Of a stretch of DNA of 64,000 nucleotides, positions 45,367-55,322 are shown in pieces. Source of the DNA: Rossellomorea sp. BNER. GTDB taxonomy: Bacteria; Bacillota; Bacilli; Bacillales; Bacillaceae_B. The notes below the pieces were generated by a model that was given only the letters and a program-made list of their open reading frames with translations, searched no databases and had not been told where the DNA came from. The stretch's first letter is position 1, and each line of letters opens with the position of its first letter. Location of the stretch: NCBI GenBank assembly GCA_024213275.1, contig JANAVG010000010.1:62001-126000 (forward strand). Reading direction: 5' to 3'. The position numbers and the translations under genes are program-made.

Positions 45367-45825
45367 TCATCCAAAAATTTGTGCTGCAATCCCATATAAA
45401 TTGTTGTTTCTGGTAGGTAATGTATCAGAATTAATTATCATTATTGGAGGTTGACTGACTTTTTCAAAACCACTATCCCTTAAAAAATTCATAAGCATCT
45501 CGTCATCTATTGGAATATCAATCCTTACGTTTGCTAGAAGATGAGTAGTTACTACTGATGAATTTATGTACATAACCAACTACTTTAAATCCCATTTTTT
45601 CGTACAAAAGCTTTCCCTCGGGGGTGGCAATTAACATTATAAAATTTTTTCTCGTACAAGGTTTATACACGCTTGAGTAGCTTCTCTTCCAAGACCTTGT
45701 CCCCTATATTTGTCATTTACGATTACCATCCCTATTGAAGCTAAACCGGTATCATAAGGAATTATAGCTGCACTTGATACAATTTTTCCGAATTATTTTT
45801 ATGTCCTAAAACTAAAGTTATTTTG
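45367..45825 (-). pseudogene. GNAT acetyltransferase fragment, frameshifted
   Basis: Reading the minus strand through three frames recovers VSSAAIIPYDTGLASIGMV, NDKYRGQGLGREATQACINL (acetyl-CoA loop RGQGLG), then IMLIATPEGKLLYEKMGFKVV, then a tail ending LPTRNNNLYGIAAQIFG. This is the order of one GNAT enzyme, broken by at least two frameshifts (near 45660 and near 45565) plus a one-base loss at the junction with the next gene. The N-terminal part is missing. Confidence 0.75.
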
Positions 45826-46148
45826 GCTGGAGTATATTTTGATTGCACAAAGTCTACTCCTGCATTTAGAAACTCTAAACCATAACCGCTACCAGTCAAA
45901 TCCGGTCTCATTCCTAAGCCAATATCAAAGGTAACATTAGCTACTTTGTTAACACTAAAGAAACCAATTAATTCATTTCCCTTTGTAACAGCAAACATTG
46001 AGTCGCCTCGTGTTTTAGGGTCTAAAAATTCATCTAAGTCTTCTTTATCAGCTTCCATATCATAAAAAGAATATTCACCATCATAATGCCAATTATATGC
46101 GATGTTTTCTGCTTGTTCTTGTGTCATAATATCAAACTTGTAATTCAT
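45762..46148 (-). pseudogene. GNAT acetyltransferase, C-terminally truncated
   Basis: A good start (ATG 46148 behind AAGGGGATT) and a normal N-terminal GNAT half: FDIMTQEQAENIAYNWHYDG, DEFLDPKTRGDSMFAV, FDIGLGMRPDLTGSGYGLEF (acetyl-CoA loop). The fold stops after AKITL, and the last residues belong to the fragment downstream. About 40 residues carrying the last strand are lost. It looks like the upstream partner of a deletion that joined two acetyltransferase genes. Confidence 0.7.
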
Positions 46149-46360
46149 ATTAATCCCCTTCCCTTGCCCTTATACACTACTCCATTTCAATTAAACTGCT
46201 GCCCTTTAATAGAATTGACCATATAACACCAAAACGCTCTTTTGGATCCCTGTTTTTCAATCTTTTCGATCGGCAAGCCTTTTGATTTGCGAACTGTTCA
46301 TTCGTCAGATTGCCCATCTTGATTTATCCTTCTGCAGCCTGCTTTTAAAGCAATTGGATT

Positions 46361-46810
46361 TTAAATATGGATTGGTAAATAAATCTCAACTTCTTCCTCA
46401 CCATTTTCCACTGGATGATAGGTCTCAACAATATGAGATTCTAAATCCCTTGTATAACCTTGCTCATCTACCCATTTCAATAAATGGTTATGTAGGTTAC
46501 CGATATTATTTATTTTCCCCCTAGTCGTGACATAGTTCTGAGCAGTTTCGATATAATCCATCCCTACTGGAACTTCTTTTAGAGTCTCATTGACTATGAA
46601 TCCTACATAATAATGACCTTCTAGATGGTTAGCATCCCTTTTAGATTCGAAAAGGGCTATTTCAGTGCCCGAACAATTTTCAACTTCATCTAAACGAGCT
46701 AGAAATTGCTCGGCAAGCTTTGGAACCCCAGTACCAAAATTAGCAAAAGCTCCACCGCCTTTTATGCCTACAACCTTAAAGATTTTTTTAACCTTTTTAC
46801 AATCCACCAT
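46361..46810 (-). CDS. GyrI-like effector-binding domain protein
   Basis: A 149-residue stand-alone domain of the AraC-effector-binding/GyrI type, from ATG 46810 just after GGGGGG. Typical features are the opening VKKIFKVVGIKG, the central HYYVGFIVNE...VPVGMDYIE, LHNHLLKWVDEQGY near 115, and the final EVEIYLPIHI. Such domains bind small drug-like ligands. No DNA-binding domain is attached. Confidence 0.75.
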   Translation of the reverse strand: MVDCKKVKKIFKVVGIKGGGAFANFGTGVPKLAEQFLARLDEVENCSGTEIALFESKRDANHLEGHYYVGFIVNETLKEVPVGMDYIETAQNYVTTRGKINNIGNLHNHLLKWVDEQGYTRDLESHIVETYHPVENGEEEVEIYLPIHI

Positions 46811-47179
46811 TATCCCCCCACAGTCTTTAATAACCACTTATACCATTTCTCTTCCAGCTGATTGAATTCCTGTTTTTGCAACCTTTTCTTCTTTTTAATT
46901 CAATTCAAATGTTCTTTATCCTTATAAATTTCAAAAGGAATTTCTTCCATTGATCATTCTTCTCTTATTAATTTTATTATTTCCTTCACGTTGTAAAACC
47001 GTTTTAATAATTTATTACAACTCCAGCTTACCTTCTAAAGTTTGGACACCACAAAAAAATAGTAATTTAAAACATCATTCATCTACAATAATATCTAAAT
47101 TTCTATAAGGATAGGTGGAATTATATAAACTACACATACTGAGCTAGGTTTGTTGAATAAGGGGATATTCAAGTAAGAA
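46811..47179. other. Intergenic, no gene seen
   Basis: AT-rich with no supported reading frame or strong hairpin. Confidence 0.45.
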
Positions 47180-47512
47180 TTGACTACTAAATTATTTGGA
47201 GGATTGTATGAAAGTAAAACACATACTTATCTTTATCTTATTCATAAGGAAGGTACAAAATATTATTCCATTAAAGGTGTCAGTATAGAAACTGCAATTG
47301 CAGTTGAAGTTAATGGTAAATATATAAAGGCTATTAGAAAAGGGGAGTATCCAGGTTGGAAATATAGCCCCTTTAGTTTAATTTTAGGGGGTCTTATAAT
47401 TTTTATTATACTGACTCTACTAATTTATTTAGTTCAAAGGAAAGTAAACAGTAGAAAATTTTTTTTAGCTAGTGGGGTGCGTATTTTTAAGAAGAACAAA
47501 ATACCCAATTAG
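47180..47512 (+). CDS. Possible frameshifted small membrane protein
   Basis: A TTG at 47180 would give 110 residues with one membrane helix near 66-85, but it has no good ribosome site. A far better site, GGAGG at 47201 followed by ATG 47208, opens another frame (MKVKHILIFILFIRK) that stops after 26 residues. The likely original gene started at 47208 with a signal-like helix and shifted frame to give KYYSIKGVSIETAIAVEVNG...YSPFSLILGGLIIFIILTLLI. Function unknown. Confidence 0.35.
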   Translation: MTTKLFGGLYESKTHTYLYLIHKEGTKYYSIKGVSIETAIAVEVNGKYIKAIRKGEYPGWKYSPFSLILGGLIIFIILTLLIYLVQRKVNSRKFFLASGVRIFKKNKIPN

Positions 47513-47690
47513 TTTGTTATTCCAATAACAATTTTAAGTGTCAAAAACGCTTTATTTTATATTGCTAATAAGGTTTTTATTACATTGTTTTCTGAACATA
47601 AACTTTTGTAACTTTCTTTCTTTTATTGCGACTAATTTAAATAATTGATCGAAAATATTAATTTCATCAATAGGAGAGGGATTATTTAAA

Positions 47691-47786
47691 ATGAATTGGT
47701 TCCCTAGATTTTTAAGTGGACTTTTGACAGGTGCTTTTATGACAATTTTGATTGTCTTCTTATTAATACAATTGGGATTCTTTTAA
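47691..47786 (+). CDS. Tiny membrane peptide, unknown
   Basis: A 31-residue peptide (ATG 47691, with AGGAGAGG 11 nt upstream) made of one hydrophobic helix, LLTGAFMTILIVFLLIQLGFF, after MNWFPRFLSG. It may be a real membrane microprotein or chance. No known family. Confidence 0.4.
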   Translation: MNWFPRFLSGLLTGAFMTILIVFLLIQLGFF

Positions 47787-47870
47787 TTACTATGTAAAGA
47801 ACTAATCTAACAAAAAAAGGCTATTTGAATATGTAAAGCAGAAGATTAAGCTCTCTGCTCCATGATATTA

Positions 47871-47897
47871 AAAAAAGGCTGTGATATCACAGCCCTT
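47871..47897 (-). terminator. Likely terminator of gltB-gltD
   Basis: AGGCTGTGAT/ATCACAGCCT stem with a run of Ts on the minus strand, 125 bp past the gltD stop. Confidence 0.65.
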
Positions 47898-48021
47898 ATC
47901 TATATTACTAATGCAATAAACGGAGTTTCTCCAGTATGAACATCAATTAAATAATCTTATTATAGAAGGAAATTCCGAAATACCTTACAATTTTGTCTAA
48001 TCGCATTTCTCAGTGTTCATC

Positions 48022-49506
48022 TTATTTTGGTAAAACTGAACTTCCCATTAAATAACAATCCACTTCATGTGCAACTTCACGTCCTTCATTAATTGCCCAA
48101 ACAATTAAACTTTGCCCTCTTCTCGCATCTCCTGCAGCGAAGACACCTTCGATATTGGTTGTGTACTCACCATATGCTGCATCAATTTTTTGATCTGTAG
48201 TTTCTACACCAAATTGATTTAATAGTGGTTGTTCTGTTCCTTCGAATCCAATGGCAATAAAAACGAAATCTGCTGGCCAAACTTTTTCGGTTCCTGGTAC
48301 TTCAGTGAAAGTATAATGGCCATTGTCATCTTTTACTTTTTCCATTTGTATTGTATGAAGCTCTTTTACTTGCCCTTTTTCATTAGCGACGATTTTTTTT
48401 GTTTGAATCGAATATTGGCGAGGGTCTTTGCCGAATTTTGCTTGAGCTTCTTCATAGGCATAATCCAATGTAAATACATTAGGATATGCTGGCCACATAT
48501 TATCCGATGACCGATTTCCAGGTAGTTTTGGGTGTTTACCAAATTGTACAACACTTCGAGCTTTTTGACGGAGAGCTGTAGCAACACAGTCCGCTCCAGT
48601 GTCACCTCCACCAATTACGATGACGTCCTTGCCTTTGGTATCAATAAACTGACGGTCTGCAAAATTGGAATCTAGTAAACTCTTTGTCGACTTTGTTAAA
48701 TAATCCATCGCAAAGTGGATCCCTTTTGCGTTACGTCCTTCAAGCACTAAATCGCGTTGCTTTTGGGCACCTGTACAAAGAATTACAGCGTTATATTGAG
48801 CTTTTAACTCCTCAGTTGTTATATCTTTTCCTACCTCTGTATTCGTGATAAAGTCGATGCCTTCTTGGTTTAATAACCTGATACGGCGCTCAACTACTTC
48901 TTTTTCAAGCTTCATATTCGGAATGCCATACATGAGCAAGCCTCCTGCACGGTCTGATTTCTCAAATACCGTTACAGAATGTCCTGCCTGATTTAATTGG
49001 TCAGCACTTGCTAACCCTGCAGGACCGGACCCGATGATAGCTATTTTCTTGCCAGTTCTTTTCTTTGGAATCCGGGGTGAAATCCAGCCATTATCGAATC
49101 CTTTATCAATAATTGTCCGCTCAATGTTTTTAATGGTGACAGCAGGATCCGTTATCGCTAATGTGCAGGATCCTTCGCAAGGCGCAGGGCAAACTCGCCC
49201 TGTAAATTCAGGAAAATTATTCGTTTTTAGCAATCGATCAAGCGCCTCTTTCCATTTCCCACGATAAACTAAATCATTCCACTCCGGAATTAAATTATTA
49301 ATGGGGCAACCGGTGGTCACTCGATTTATATCCATACCCATATGGCAGAAAGGGGTACCGCAGTCCATACAGCGCGCCCCTTGTTTCTTTAATGTTTCAT
49401 CAGAGAAAGGAGTTGAATATTCTTTCCAGTCATCTAAACGCGTAAGGGGTTTTCGTTCTTTTACCCTCTCCCGGTTATATTCCATAAACCCTGTTGCTTT
49501 CCCCAT
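48022..49506 (-). CDS. gltD: Glutamate synthase small subunit
   Basis: A 494-residue NADPH-oxidising flavoprotein (gltB in B. subtilis naming) that feeds electrons to the large subunit. The N-terminal Fe-S cysteines appear as CMDCGTPFCHMG and RVCPAPCEGSC; the FAD site is IIGSGPAGLASADQL near 152, the NADPH site VIGGGDTGADC near 295, and a final AAGDARRGQSLIVWAI block binds FAD. The start ATG 49506 follows GGGGAGAGG, 16 nt after the large-subunit stop, so the two form an operon read leftward. Confidence 0.97.
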   Translation of the reverse strand: MGKATGFMEYNRERVKERKPLTRLDDWKEYSTPFSDETLKKQGARCMDCGTPFCHMGMDINRVTTGCPINNLIPEWNDLVYRGKWKEALDRLLKTNNFPEFTGRVCPAPCEGSCTLAITDPAVTIKNIERTIIDKGFDNGWISPRIPKKRTGKKIAIIGSGPAGLASADQLNQAGHSVTVFEKSDRAGGLLMYGIPNMKLEKEVVERRIRLLNQEGIDFITNTEVGKDITTEELKAQYNAVILCTGAQKQRDLVLEGRNAKGIHFAMDYLTKSTKSLLDSNFADRQFIDTKGKDVIVIGGGDTGADCVATALRQKARSVVQFGKHPKLPGNRSSDNMWPAYPNVFTLDYAYEEAQAKFGKDPRQYSIQTKKIVANEKGQVKELHTIQMEKVKDDNGHYTFTEVPGTEKVWPADFVFIAIGFEGTEQPLLNQFGVETTDQKIDAAYGEYTTNIEGVFAAGDARRGQSLIVWAINEGREVAHEVDCYLMGSSVLPK

Positions 49507-49522
49507 CTTCCTCTCCCCTTTC

Positions 49523-52500
49523 TTACAGAATCACTGTTTCTAATGATTTTGAATGTTTTGTTACTAGTTTCTCATTCTTTGCATTCATCTGGAACGCATT
49601 CATTATCGCTTGGTTTTCTGTTAATCCTGCTTCTTTTTGTTGTTGAATAGTTTCCATCATACGTTTATAATCTTTTGGAATAATTTTCACGAATTTTTCT
49701 AACATATTGTCCCAGTTCTCAAGTACACGAGCTGCCTTGACACTATCTGTGTAATAGAAATGGTTTAGAATCATTTGCTTCAATTCCTTGACATCCTGCT
49801 GGTCAACAATTGCTTCCATTTCGATCATTTCTTGGTTGCAAAAGGCTTTAAATTCTGTACTAGATTCAGCAAGTACATAAGCAATCCCGCCTGACATTCC
49901 TGCTGCAAAGTTTTTACCGACATGACCAAGAATCACGACACGTCCACCTGTCATATATTCACAGCCATGGTCGCCAATTCCCTCTACAACAACATTTACA
50001 CCACTATTACGAACAGCAAAACGTTCTCCTGCTTGACCATTAATATAGGCTTCACCACTTGTAGCACCATAAAATGCGACATTACCAGCAATCACATTTT
50101 CTCCAGACTCCACTTTTGACTCCATAGGTGCTTTTACAATCAATTTTCCGCCAGATAAACCTTTACCTATATAATCGTTCACATCACCGGTGACAAACAT
50201 GGACATGCCCTTAGGTACAAATGCACCAAAGCTCTGTCCAGCTGAACCTGTGAAACGAAGGGTAATCGTATCTTCAGGTAAACCTTCTTCTCCGTACCGT
50301 TTAGATACTTCACTGCCAACAATTGTACCAACCACACGGTTAATATTTTTAATTGGAAAGGATACATCTACTGGTGTTTGATTCGTTAAAGCCGGCTGCA
50401 CAGCTGGCAATATTTCAAGAATATCAAGTGATTCATTAATCTTATGGTTTTGTGGTTTTTTGAATGTTCGAGGCTGTCCGTTAGGCTGATATAGTAATCC
50501 AGTTAAATCTAGATGCTTCGCTTTCCAATGTGTTTTTGTACGCTCGCTTACTTTCAAAACATCTGTCCGCCCTACCATTTCGTCAACCGTTTTAAACCCG
50601 AGTTCCGCCATTATCTCACGTACTTCTTGTGCAACAAAGCGCATATAGTTCACGATATGATCTGGATCTCCCATAAACTTCTTACGTAACTCAGGGTTTT
50701 GAGTTGCTACACCTACCGGACAAGTATCTAAATGACACGCACGCATCATGACACAGCCTAATACTACAAGGGGTGCTGTCGCAAATCCAAACTCTTCTGC
50801 TCCTAATAACGCCGCCATGACCACATCTTTACCTGTCATTAGCTTACCATCTGTCTCTAACACAACGCGGTCTCGTAGGCCGTTCAACATCAGTGTTTGG
50901 TGTGCTTCTGCAAGCCCTAATTCCCATGGTAACCCCGTATGTTTTATACTTGTTTTCGGTGAAGCTCCTGTTCCGCCATCGTAGCCGCTAATGACGATAA
51001 CGTCAGCAGCTCCTTTTGCTACACCAGCAGCAATTGTACCAACTCCAGCTTTGGCTACAAGCTTTACACTAATTCGCGCTGAACGATTCGCATTTTTTAA
51101 ATCATGGATTAGCTGGGCCAAATCTTCGATAGAGTAAATATCGTGATGTGGTGGTGGAGATATAAGTCCGACACCTGGTGTTGATCCACGAACATCCGCT
51201 ACCCAAGGGTAAACTTTCTTACCTGGCAGTTGTCCGCCCTCACCCGGTTTTGCTCCCTGTGCGACTTTAATTTGGAGCTCCTCAGCATTTACAAGATAAT
51301 GACTCTTTACACCGAATCGACCTGAAGCGATTTGTTTGATTGCACTTTTACGGTTGTCACCATTTGCATCAGGGGTATAACGGTCAGGGTCTTCTCCACC
51401 TTCCCCGCTGTTACTTTTACCTCCTAAACGATTCATCGCAATCGCCAAAGCTTCATGTGCTTCTTTACTTAGTGAACCAAATGACATAGCTCCGGTCTTA
51501 AAGCGTTTTACGATTGAGTCTACAGATTCAACTTCTTCAACTGGCAGTGCTTGACGTGTTTCATCAAATGAAAATAGATTGCGAAGGAAACCAATTCTCT
51601 CCTCATTCGCCAAGTGTGAATATTGTTTGTACAATCCATAATCACCTTTTCGACATGCCCATTGTAAGGTGTGAATCGTTTTTGGATTAAACGCGTGATG
51701 TTCTCCTGTCTTTCTCCATTGAAAATCACTTCCCGACTCGAGCGTGTCATTAAGGATATCCTTGTATGCATGCTTATGGACTAGTAACACTTCTTGTGCA
51801 ATAGTATCTAATTCAATTCCACCAAGCTGTGAAGCTGTTCCGTAGAAGTAACGTTCGATCACATTTGAACTAATTCCAACCGCTTCAAATATTTGGGCTC
51901 CACGGTAGCTTTGAATCGTGGAAATTCCCATCTTAGACATTACTTTGACAACACCTTCAGTTACTCCTTTAATATACTTGCTAACTGCTTCTTCATAAGG
52001 AATCGCTAAATGACCCTCTAAAATAGACTGTTTATACGTTTCAAATGCAAGATAAGGGTTAATAGCATCTGCACCATAACCGATTAACGAAGCAAAATGA
52101 TGAACTTCTCTTGCTTCACCCGTTTCGATTATTATGCTTACCTTAGTACGATTCCCTTGACGAACAAGATACTGATGAAGGGCACTTGCAGCCAATAGTG
52201 TTGGAATCGGAGCATCATTTTCATTCATATTGCGGTCTGACAATATAAGAAGGCTAATTCCTTTTCCAATGGCGTTCTCAGCTTCATTAAAAATTTGCTC
52301 AAGAGAATACTCCAAATCTTCTGAAAATAGAGTGTGGATGGTCTTGCTTTTAAACTCAGGGTATATATTAGATTTCAATTGTGTGATCTGCCCGTTAGAT
52401 AGAATCGGTGTGTCAAGTTGTATACGACGACAGTTTTCTTCGTTTGGATGCAACAAATTTCCTTCTGCCCCTAAAAAGCTAATAGTTGACGTGACAATTT

Positions 52501-54088
52501 GTTCACGGATCGAATCAATTGGCGGATTTGTGACTTGAGCAAATAATTGCTTGAAATAATGGAACAATGATTGTGGACGATCGGATAATACCGCAAGCGG
52601 CATGTCATTCCCCATTGAACCAAGCGGGTCTTTTCCTTCAGTGATGATTGGAATTAAATATTTATGGATATCTTCATAGGTGTACCCGAATGCTTTTTGA
52701 CGAACAAATAGATCCTTTAATGTTTCTTCTTCTGCAGTGATGTCATCATTTAATTTAACAAGATTATCATCAAGCCATTGCTGATACGGATAGCCTTGTG
52801 CCATTTCAGTTTTAATTTCCTCATCAGAGATAATTCGGCCTTCTTCTATATCAATTAACAACATTTTTCCTGGACTTAAACGATCTTTATATAACACATT
52901 TTCAGGATCAACGTTAATAACACCAACCTCAGACGAGTAAATAATATAATCATCTTTTGTTACATAATAGCGCGCTGGGCGTAGACCGTTTCGATCCAAA
53001 ATAGCCCCGATTTGTTTACCATCCGTAAATGAAATTGATGTTGGTCCATCCCATGGTTCCATTAGACAGCTATGAAATTCATAAAAGGCTTTCTTTTCTT
53101 TTGACATATGTGGATTTTCTGCCCATGGCTCTGGAATAAGCATCATCGCTGCATGAGCCGGTTTACGACCGGACAGTATGAGAAACTCTAATGCATTATC
53201 CAGAATTGATGAGTCACTTCCATCAGTATCTAGAATAGGTAGAACTTTTGGTAAGTCTTCTCCGAACGCTTCAGATAATAAATGTCTTTCACGTGCTTTT
53301 GTCCAATTAACATTACCCCTAAGTGTATTGATTTCCCCATTATGAATGAGGTATCGATTAGGGTGTGCTCTTTCCCAGCTTGGGAATGTATTTGTACTGA
53401 AACGGGAATGTACTAAAGAGAAAGCCGAAACCACTTTCTCATCTTGCAGATCCACATAAAAAGCGTCTACCTGCTCTGGAGTCAACATTCCTTTAAAGAC
53501 CATTGTTTTACTTGATAGGCTTGAAAAGTACATACGCTGTTCTTGTTCTTTCGCCCATTTTTCTGCCTGTTTTCTAATAATATATAATTTACGTTCGAAT
53601 GCTAATTCATTGGAAATACTCTCATTCGCTCCGATAAAAACTTGACGAATGAAAGGGGTTGTTTCCTGTGCAGCTGGTCCAATTTTATCTGTATTAAGAG
53701 GAACAGTTCTCCATCCGAGTACCGTCTGTCCCTCTTGTTCAACGAATGAATTTATACGTGCCTCAATATTTTTCCGTTCAGCCTCATCGTTTGAAAAAAA
53801 GATCATTCCTACACCGTAACACCCTTTTGCAGGTAACCTAAAGTCTGGACATGTATGACGGAAAAACGCATCAGGAATTTGAATCATTAGTCCAGCGCCA
53901 TCTCCTGTAATCGAATCACTGCCCTGACCAGCGCGATGATCTAATTGACAAAGCATCTCCAGTCCTTTTTTAACAATGTCATGTGTCGCAAGTCCTTTTA
54001 TATTTGCATATAAGCCAATACCACATGCATCATGTTCAAATTCAGGACGGTAGAGACCTTGTGCTTTCGGTAATCGGTTAAATGTCAT
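49523..54088 (-). CDS. gltB: Glutamate synthase large subunit
   Basis: A 1521-residue enzyme (gltA in B. subtilis) that makes two glutamates from glutamine and 2-oxoglutarate. The N-terminal nucleophile Cys is in HDACGIGLYAN near residue 22, exposed after removal of a short propeptide. The FMN/synthase domain shows KPGEGGQLPGKK and the 3Fe-4S cysteines CVMMRACHLDTCPVGVATQ near 1130. A right-handed beta-helix with GxxGG repeats ends the chain. The ATG at 54088 follows GGGAGAGA. Its expression is controlled by the divergent gltC. Confidence 0.97.
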   Translation of the reverse strand: MTFNRLPKAQGLYRPEFEHDACGIGLYANIKGLATHDIVKKGLEMLCQLDHRAGQGSDSITGDGAGLMIQIPDAFFRHTCPDFRLPAKGCYGVGMIFFSNDEAERKNIEARINSFVEQEGQTVLGWRTVPLNTDKIGPAAQETTPFIRQVFIGANESISNELAFERKLYIIRKQAEKWAKEQEQRMYFSSLSSKTMVFKGMLTPEQVDAFYVDLQDEKVVSAFSLVHSRFSTNTFPSWERAHPNRYLIHNGEINTLRGNVNWTKARERHLLSEAFGEDLPKVLPILDTDGSDSSILDNALEFLILSGRKPAHAAMMLIPEPWAENPHMSKEKKAFYEFHSCLMEPWDGPTSISFTDGKQIGAILDRNGLRPARYYVTKDDYIIYSSEVGVINVDPENVLYKDRLSPGKMLLIDIEEGRIISDEEIKTEMAQGYPYQQWLDDNLVKLNDDITAEEETLKDLFVRQKAFGYTYEDIHKYLIPIITEGKDPLGSMGNDMPLAVLSDRPQSLFHYFKQLFAQVTNPPIDSIREQIVTSTISFLGAEGNLLHPNEENCRRIQLDTPILSNGQITQLKSNIYPEFKSKTIHTLFSEDLEYSLEQIFNEAENAIGKGISLLILSDRNMNENDAPIPTLLAASALHQYLVRQGNRTKVSIIIETGEAREVHHFASLIGYGADAINPYLAFETYKQSILEGHLAIPYEEAVSKYIKGVTEGVVKVMSKMGISTIQSYRGAQIFEAVGISSNVIERYFYGTASQLGGIELDTIAQEVLLVHKHAYKDILNDTLESGSDFQWRKTGEHHAFNPKTIHTLQWACRKGDYGLYKQYSHLANEERIGFLRNLFSFDETRQALPVEEVESVDSIVKRFKTGAMSFGSLSKEAHEALAIAMNRLGGKSNSGEGGEDPDRYTPDANGDNRKSAIKQIASGRFGVKSHYLVNAEELQIKVAQGAKPGEGGQLPGKKVYPWVADVRGSTPGVGLISPPPHHDIYSIEDLAQLIHDLKNANRSARISVKLVAKAGVGTIAAGVAKGAADVIVISGYDGGTGASPKTSIKHTGLPWELGLAEAHQTLMLNGLRDRVVLETDGKLMTGKDVVMAALLGAEEFGFATAPLVVLGCVMMRACHLDTCPVGVATQNPELRKKFMGDPDHIVNYMRFVAQEVREIMAELGFKTVDEMVGRTDVLKVSERTKTHWKAKHLDLTGLLYQPNGQPRTFKKPQNHKINESLDILEILPAVQPALTNQTPVDVSFPIKNINRVVGTIVGSEVSKRYGEEGLPEDTITLRFTGSAGQSFGAFVPKGMSMFVTGDVNDYIGKGLSGGKLIVKAPMESKVESGENVIAGNVAFYGATSGEAYINGQAGERFAVRNSGVNVVVEGIGDHGCEYMTGGRVVILGHVGKNFAAGMSGGIAYVLAESSTEFKAFCNQEMIEMEAIVDQQDVKELKQMILNHFYYTDSVKAARVLENWDNMLEKFVKIIPKDYKRMMETIQQQKEAGLTENQAIMNAFQMNAKNEKLVTKHSKSLETVIL

Positions 54089-54189
54089 ATTTATCTCTCC
54101 CGTTTACGTTTTATTTATCAGAAAATTTATATATATATCATTTTAGATTTTCAAATTGATATAAACAATATATAATTTAGATTAAATCA

Positions 54190-54204
54190 ATCTCATTTTG
54201 ATAT
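54190..54204 (+). promoter_or_regulatory. GltC box
   Basis: ATCTCATTTTGATAT differs at one base from the known B. subtilis GltC Box I ATCTCATTTTGAGAT. It lies between gltB and gltC where GltC represses itself and, with Box II, activates gltB. Confidence 0.75.
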
Positions 54205-54227
54205 GTATTAGAAAAGGAGTGGAAAAA

Positions 54228-55130
54228 ATGGAGTTGCGTCAGCTACGATATTTCATGGAAGTTGCCGAACGTGAGCATATGACAGAAGCGGCAGAATTTC
54301 TGCATGTTGCACAATCTGCCGTTAGCTTACAAATCACAAAGCTTGAAGCGGAGCTTGGGGTTGCTTTATTTGAAAGAACGGGGAGAAACCTGAAGTTAAC
54401 ACCGATTGGACAAATATTTTTAACCCATACCAAATCAGCCATTAAAGCGATTGATCATGCCAAGGAAAAGGTTGATGAATACTTGGACCCAAAACACGGT
54501 ACCATTAAAATTGGCTATCCTACTAGTCTTGCAAGCCATTTGCTTCCAACAGTCATTTCAGCTTTTAGACATAAATCTCCAAACGTTTCGTTCCATATGC
54601 GTCAAGGTTCCTATTCTCGTTTAATAGAAGCCATTAAAATTGGAGATATCAATATCGCATTTCTTGGTCCCGTACCAACAAAAGATCCTGATATTAATAC
54701 CAATATTTTATTTAGAGAAAACATTTCTGCCTTAGTCCCAGTGAATCATCATCTTTCTGATAAAAAGAGTATCTTTCTTAGCGATTTACGAAACGAAGAT
54801 TTTGTGTTATTTCCAAAAGGATATATTCTCCAAAAAATAGCGGTTGATGCATGTAAGCAAGCAGGCTTTGTACCGAACATCACATCTGAAGGGGAGGATA
54901 TGGATGCCATTAAGGGGCTCGTTTCAGCAGGAATTGGTGTCAGCCTCTTACCTGATAGTACATTTTCCGGGGCAGCCCCTAATCTAACTGTAAAAATTCC
55001 AATCGATTCTCCACAAGTTACACGATCAGTCGGTATTATTACCCCAAAACACAGAGACCTGGCACCTTCCGAAAAAGTTTTCTATCAGTTTACTAATGAA
55101 TTTTTCTCTGTGTTAGAGCAATACCAATAA
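54228..55130 (+). CDS. gltC: LysR-type regulator GltC
   Basis: A 300-residue regulator; ATG 54228 behind AAAAGGAGTGG gives MELRQLRYFMEVAEREHMTE, the exact GltC opening, while an upstream start adds ten foreign residues. The winged helix-turn-helix (residues 1-60) includes AAEFLHVAQSAVSLQITKLE, and the ligand-binding domain (about 90-295) senses 2-oxoglutarate and glutamate in B. subtilis. It activates glutamate synthase when nitrogen supply needs it and represses its own gene. Confidence 0.92.
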   Translation: MELRQLRYFMEVAEREHMTEAAEFLHVAQSAVSLQITKLEAELGVALFERTGRNLKLTPIGQIFLTHTKSAIKAIDHAKEKVDEYLDPKHGTIKIGYPTSLASHLLPTVISAFRHKSPNVSFHMRQGSYSRLIEAIKIGDINIAFLGPVPTKDPDINTNILFRENISALVPVNHHLSDKKSIFLSDLRNEDFVLFPKGYILQKIAVDACKQAGFVPNITSEGEDMDAIKGLVSAGIGVSLLPDSTFSGAAPNLTVKIPIDSPQVTRSVGIITPKHRDLAPSEKVFYQFTNEFFSVLEQYQ

Positions 55131-55145
55131 AAAATCAAATTAAAA

Positions 55146-55178
55146 AAGTTATGTTCCACCTGACAAGGAACATAACTT
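55146..55178 (+). terminator. Terminator after gltC
   Basis: AAGTTATGTTCC pairs perfectly with GGAACATAACTT, with a T-rich tail. Confidence 0.82.
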
Positions 55179-55322
55179 CTTTATTGCTTCTAACAATCCC
55201 CTAAGACGTCCTAAAATTATCATTTTCCAGCAGTTTGCTGACACTTAACCGCGAAGAGTTATTATGCTTTACAGGCTATATACTATGTTTAAATCCGATT
55301 TCATAAATACATCAACTTCATC

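Noticed and set aside
46200..46340. Short minus-strand frame resembling a remnant gene
   Set aside because: About 43 codons with no convincing family match and no ribosome site.
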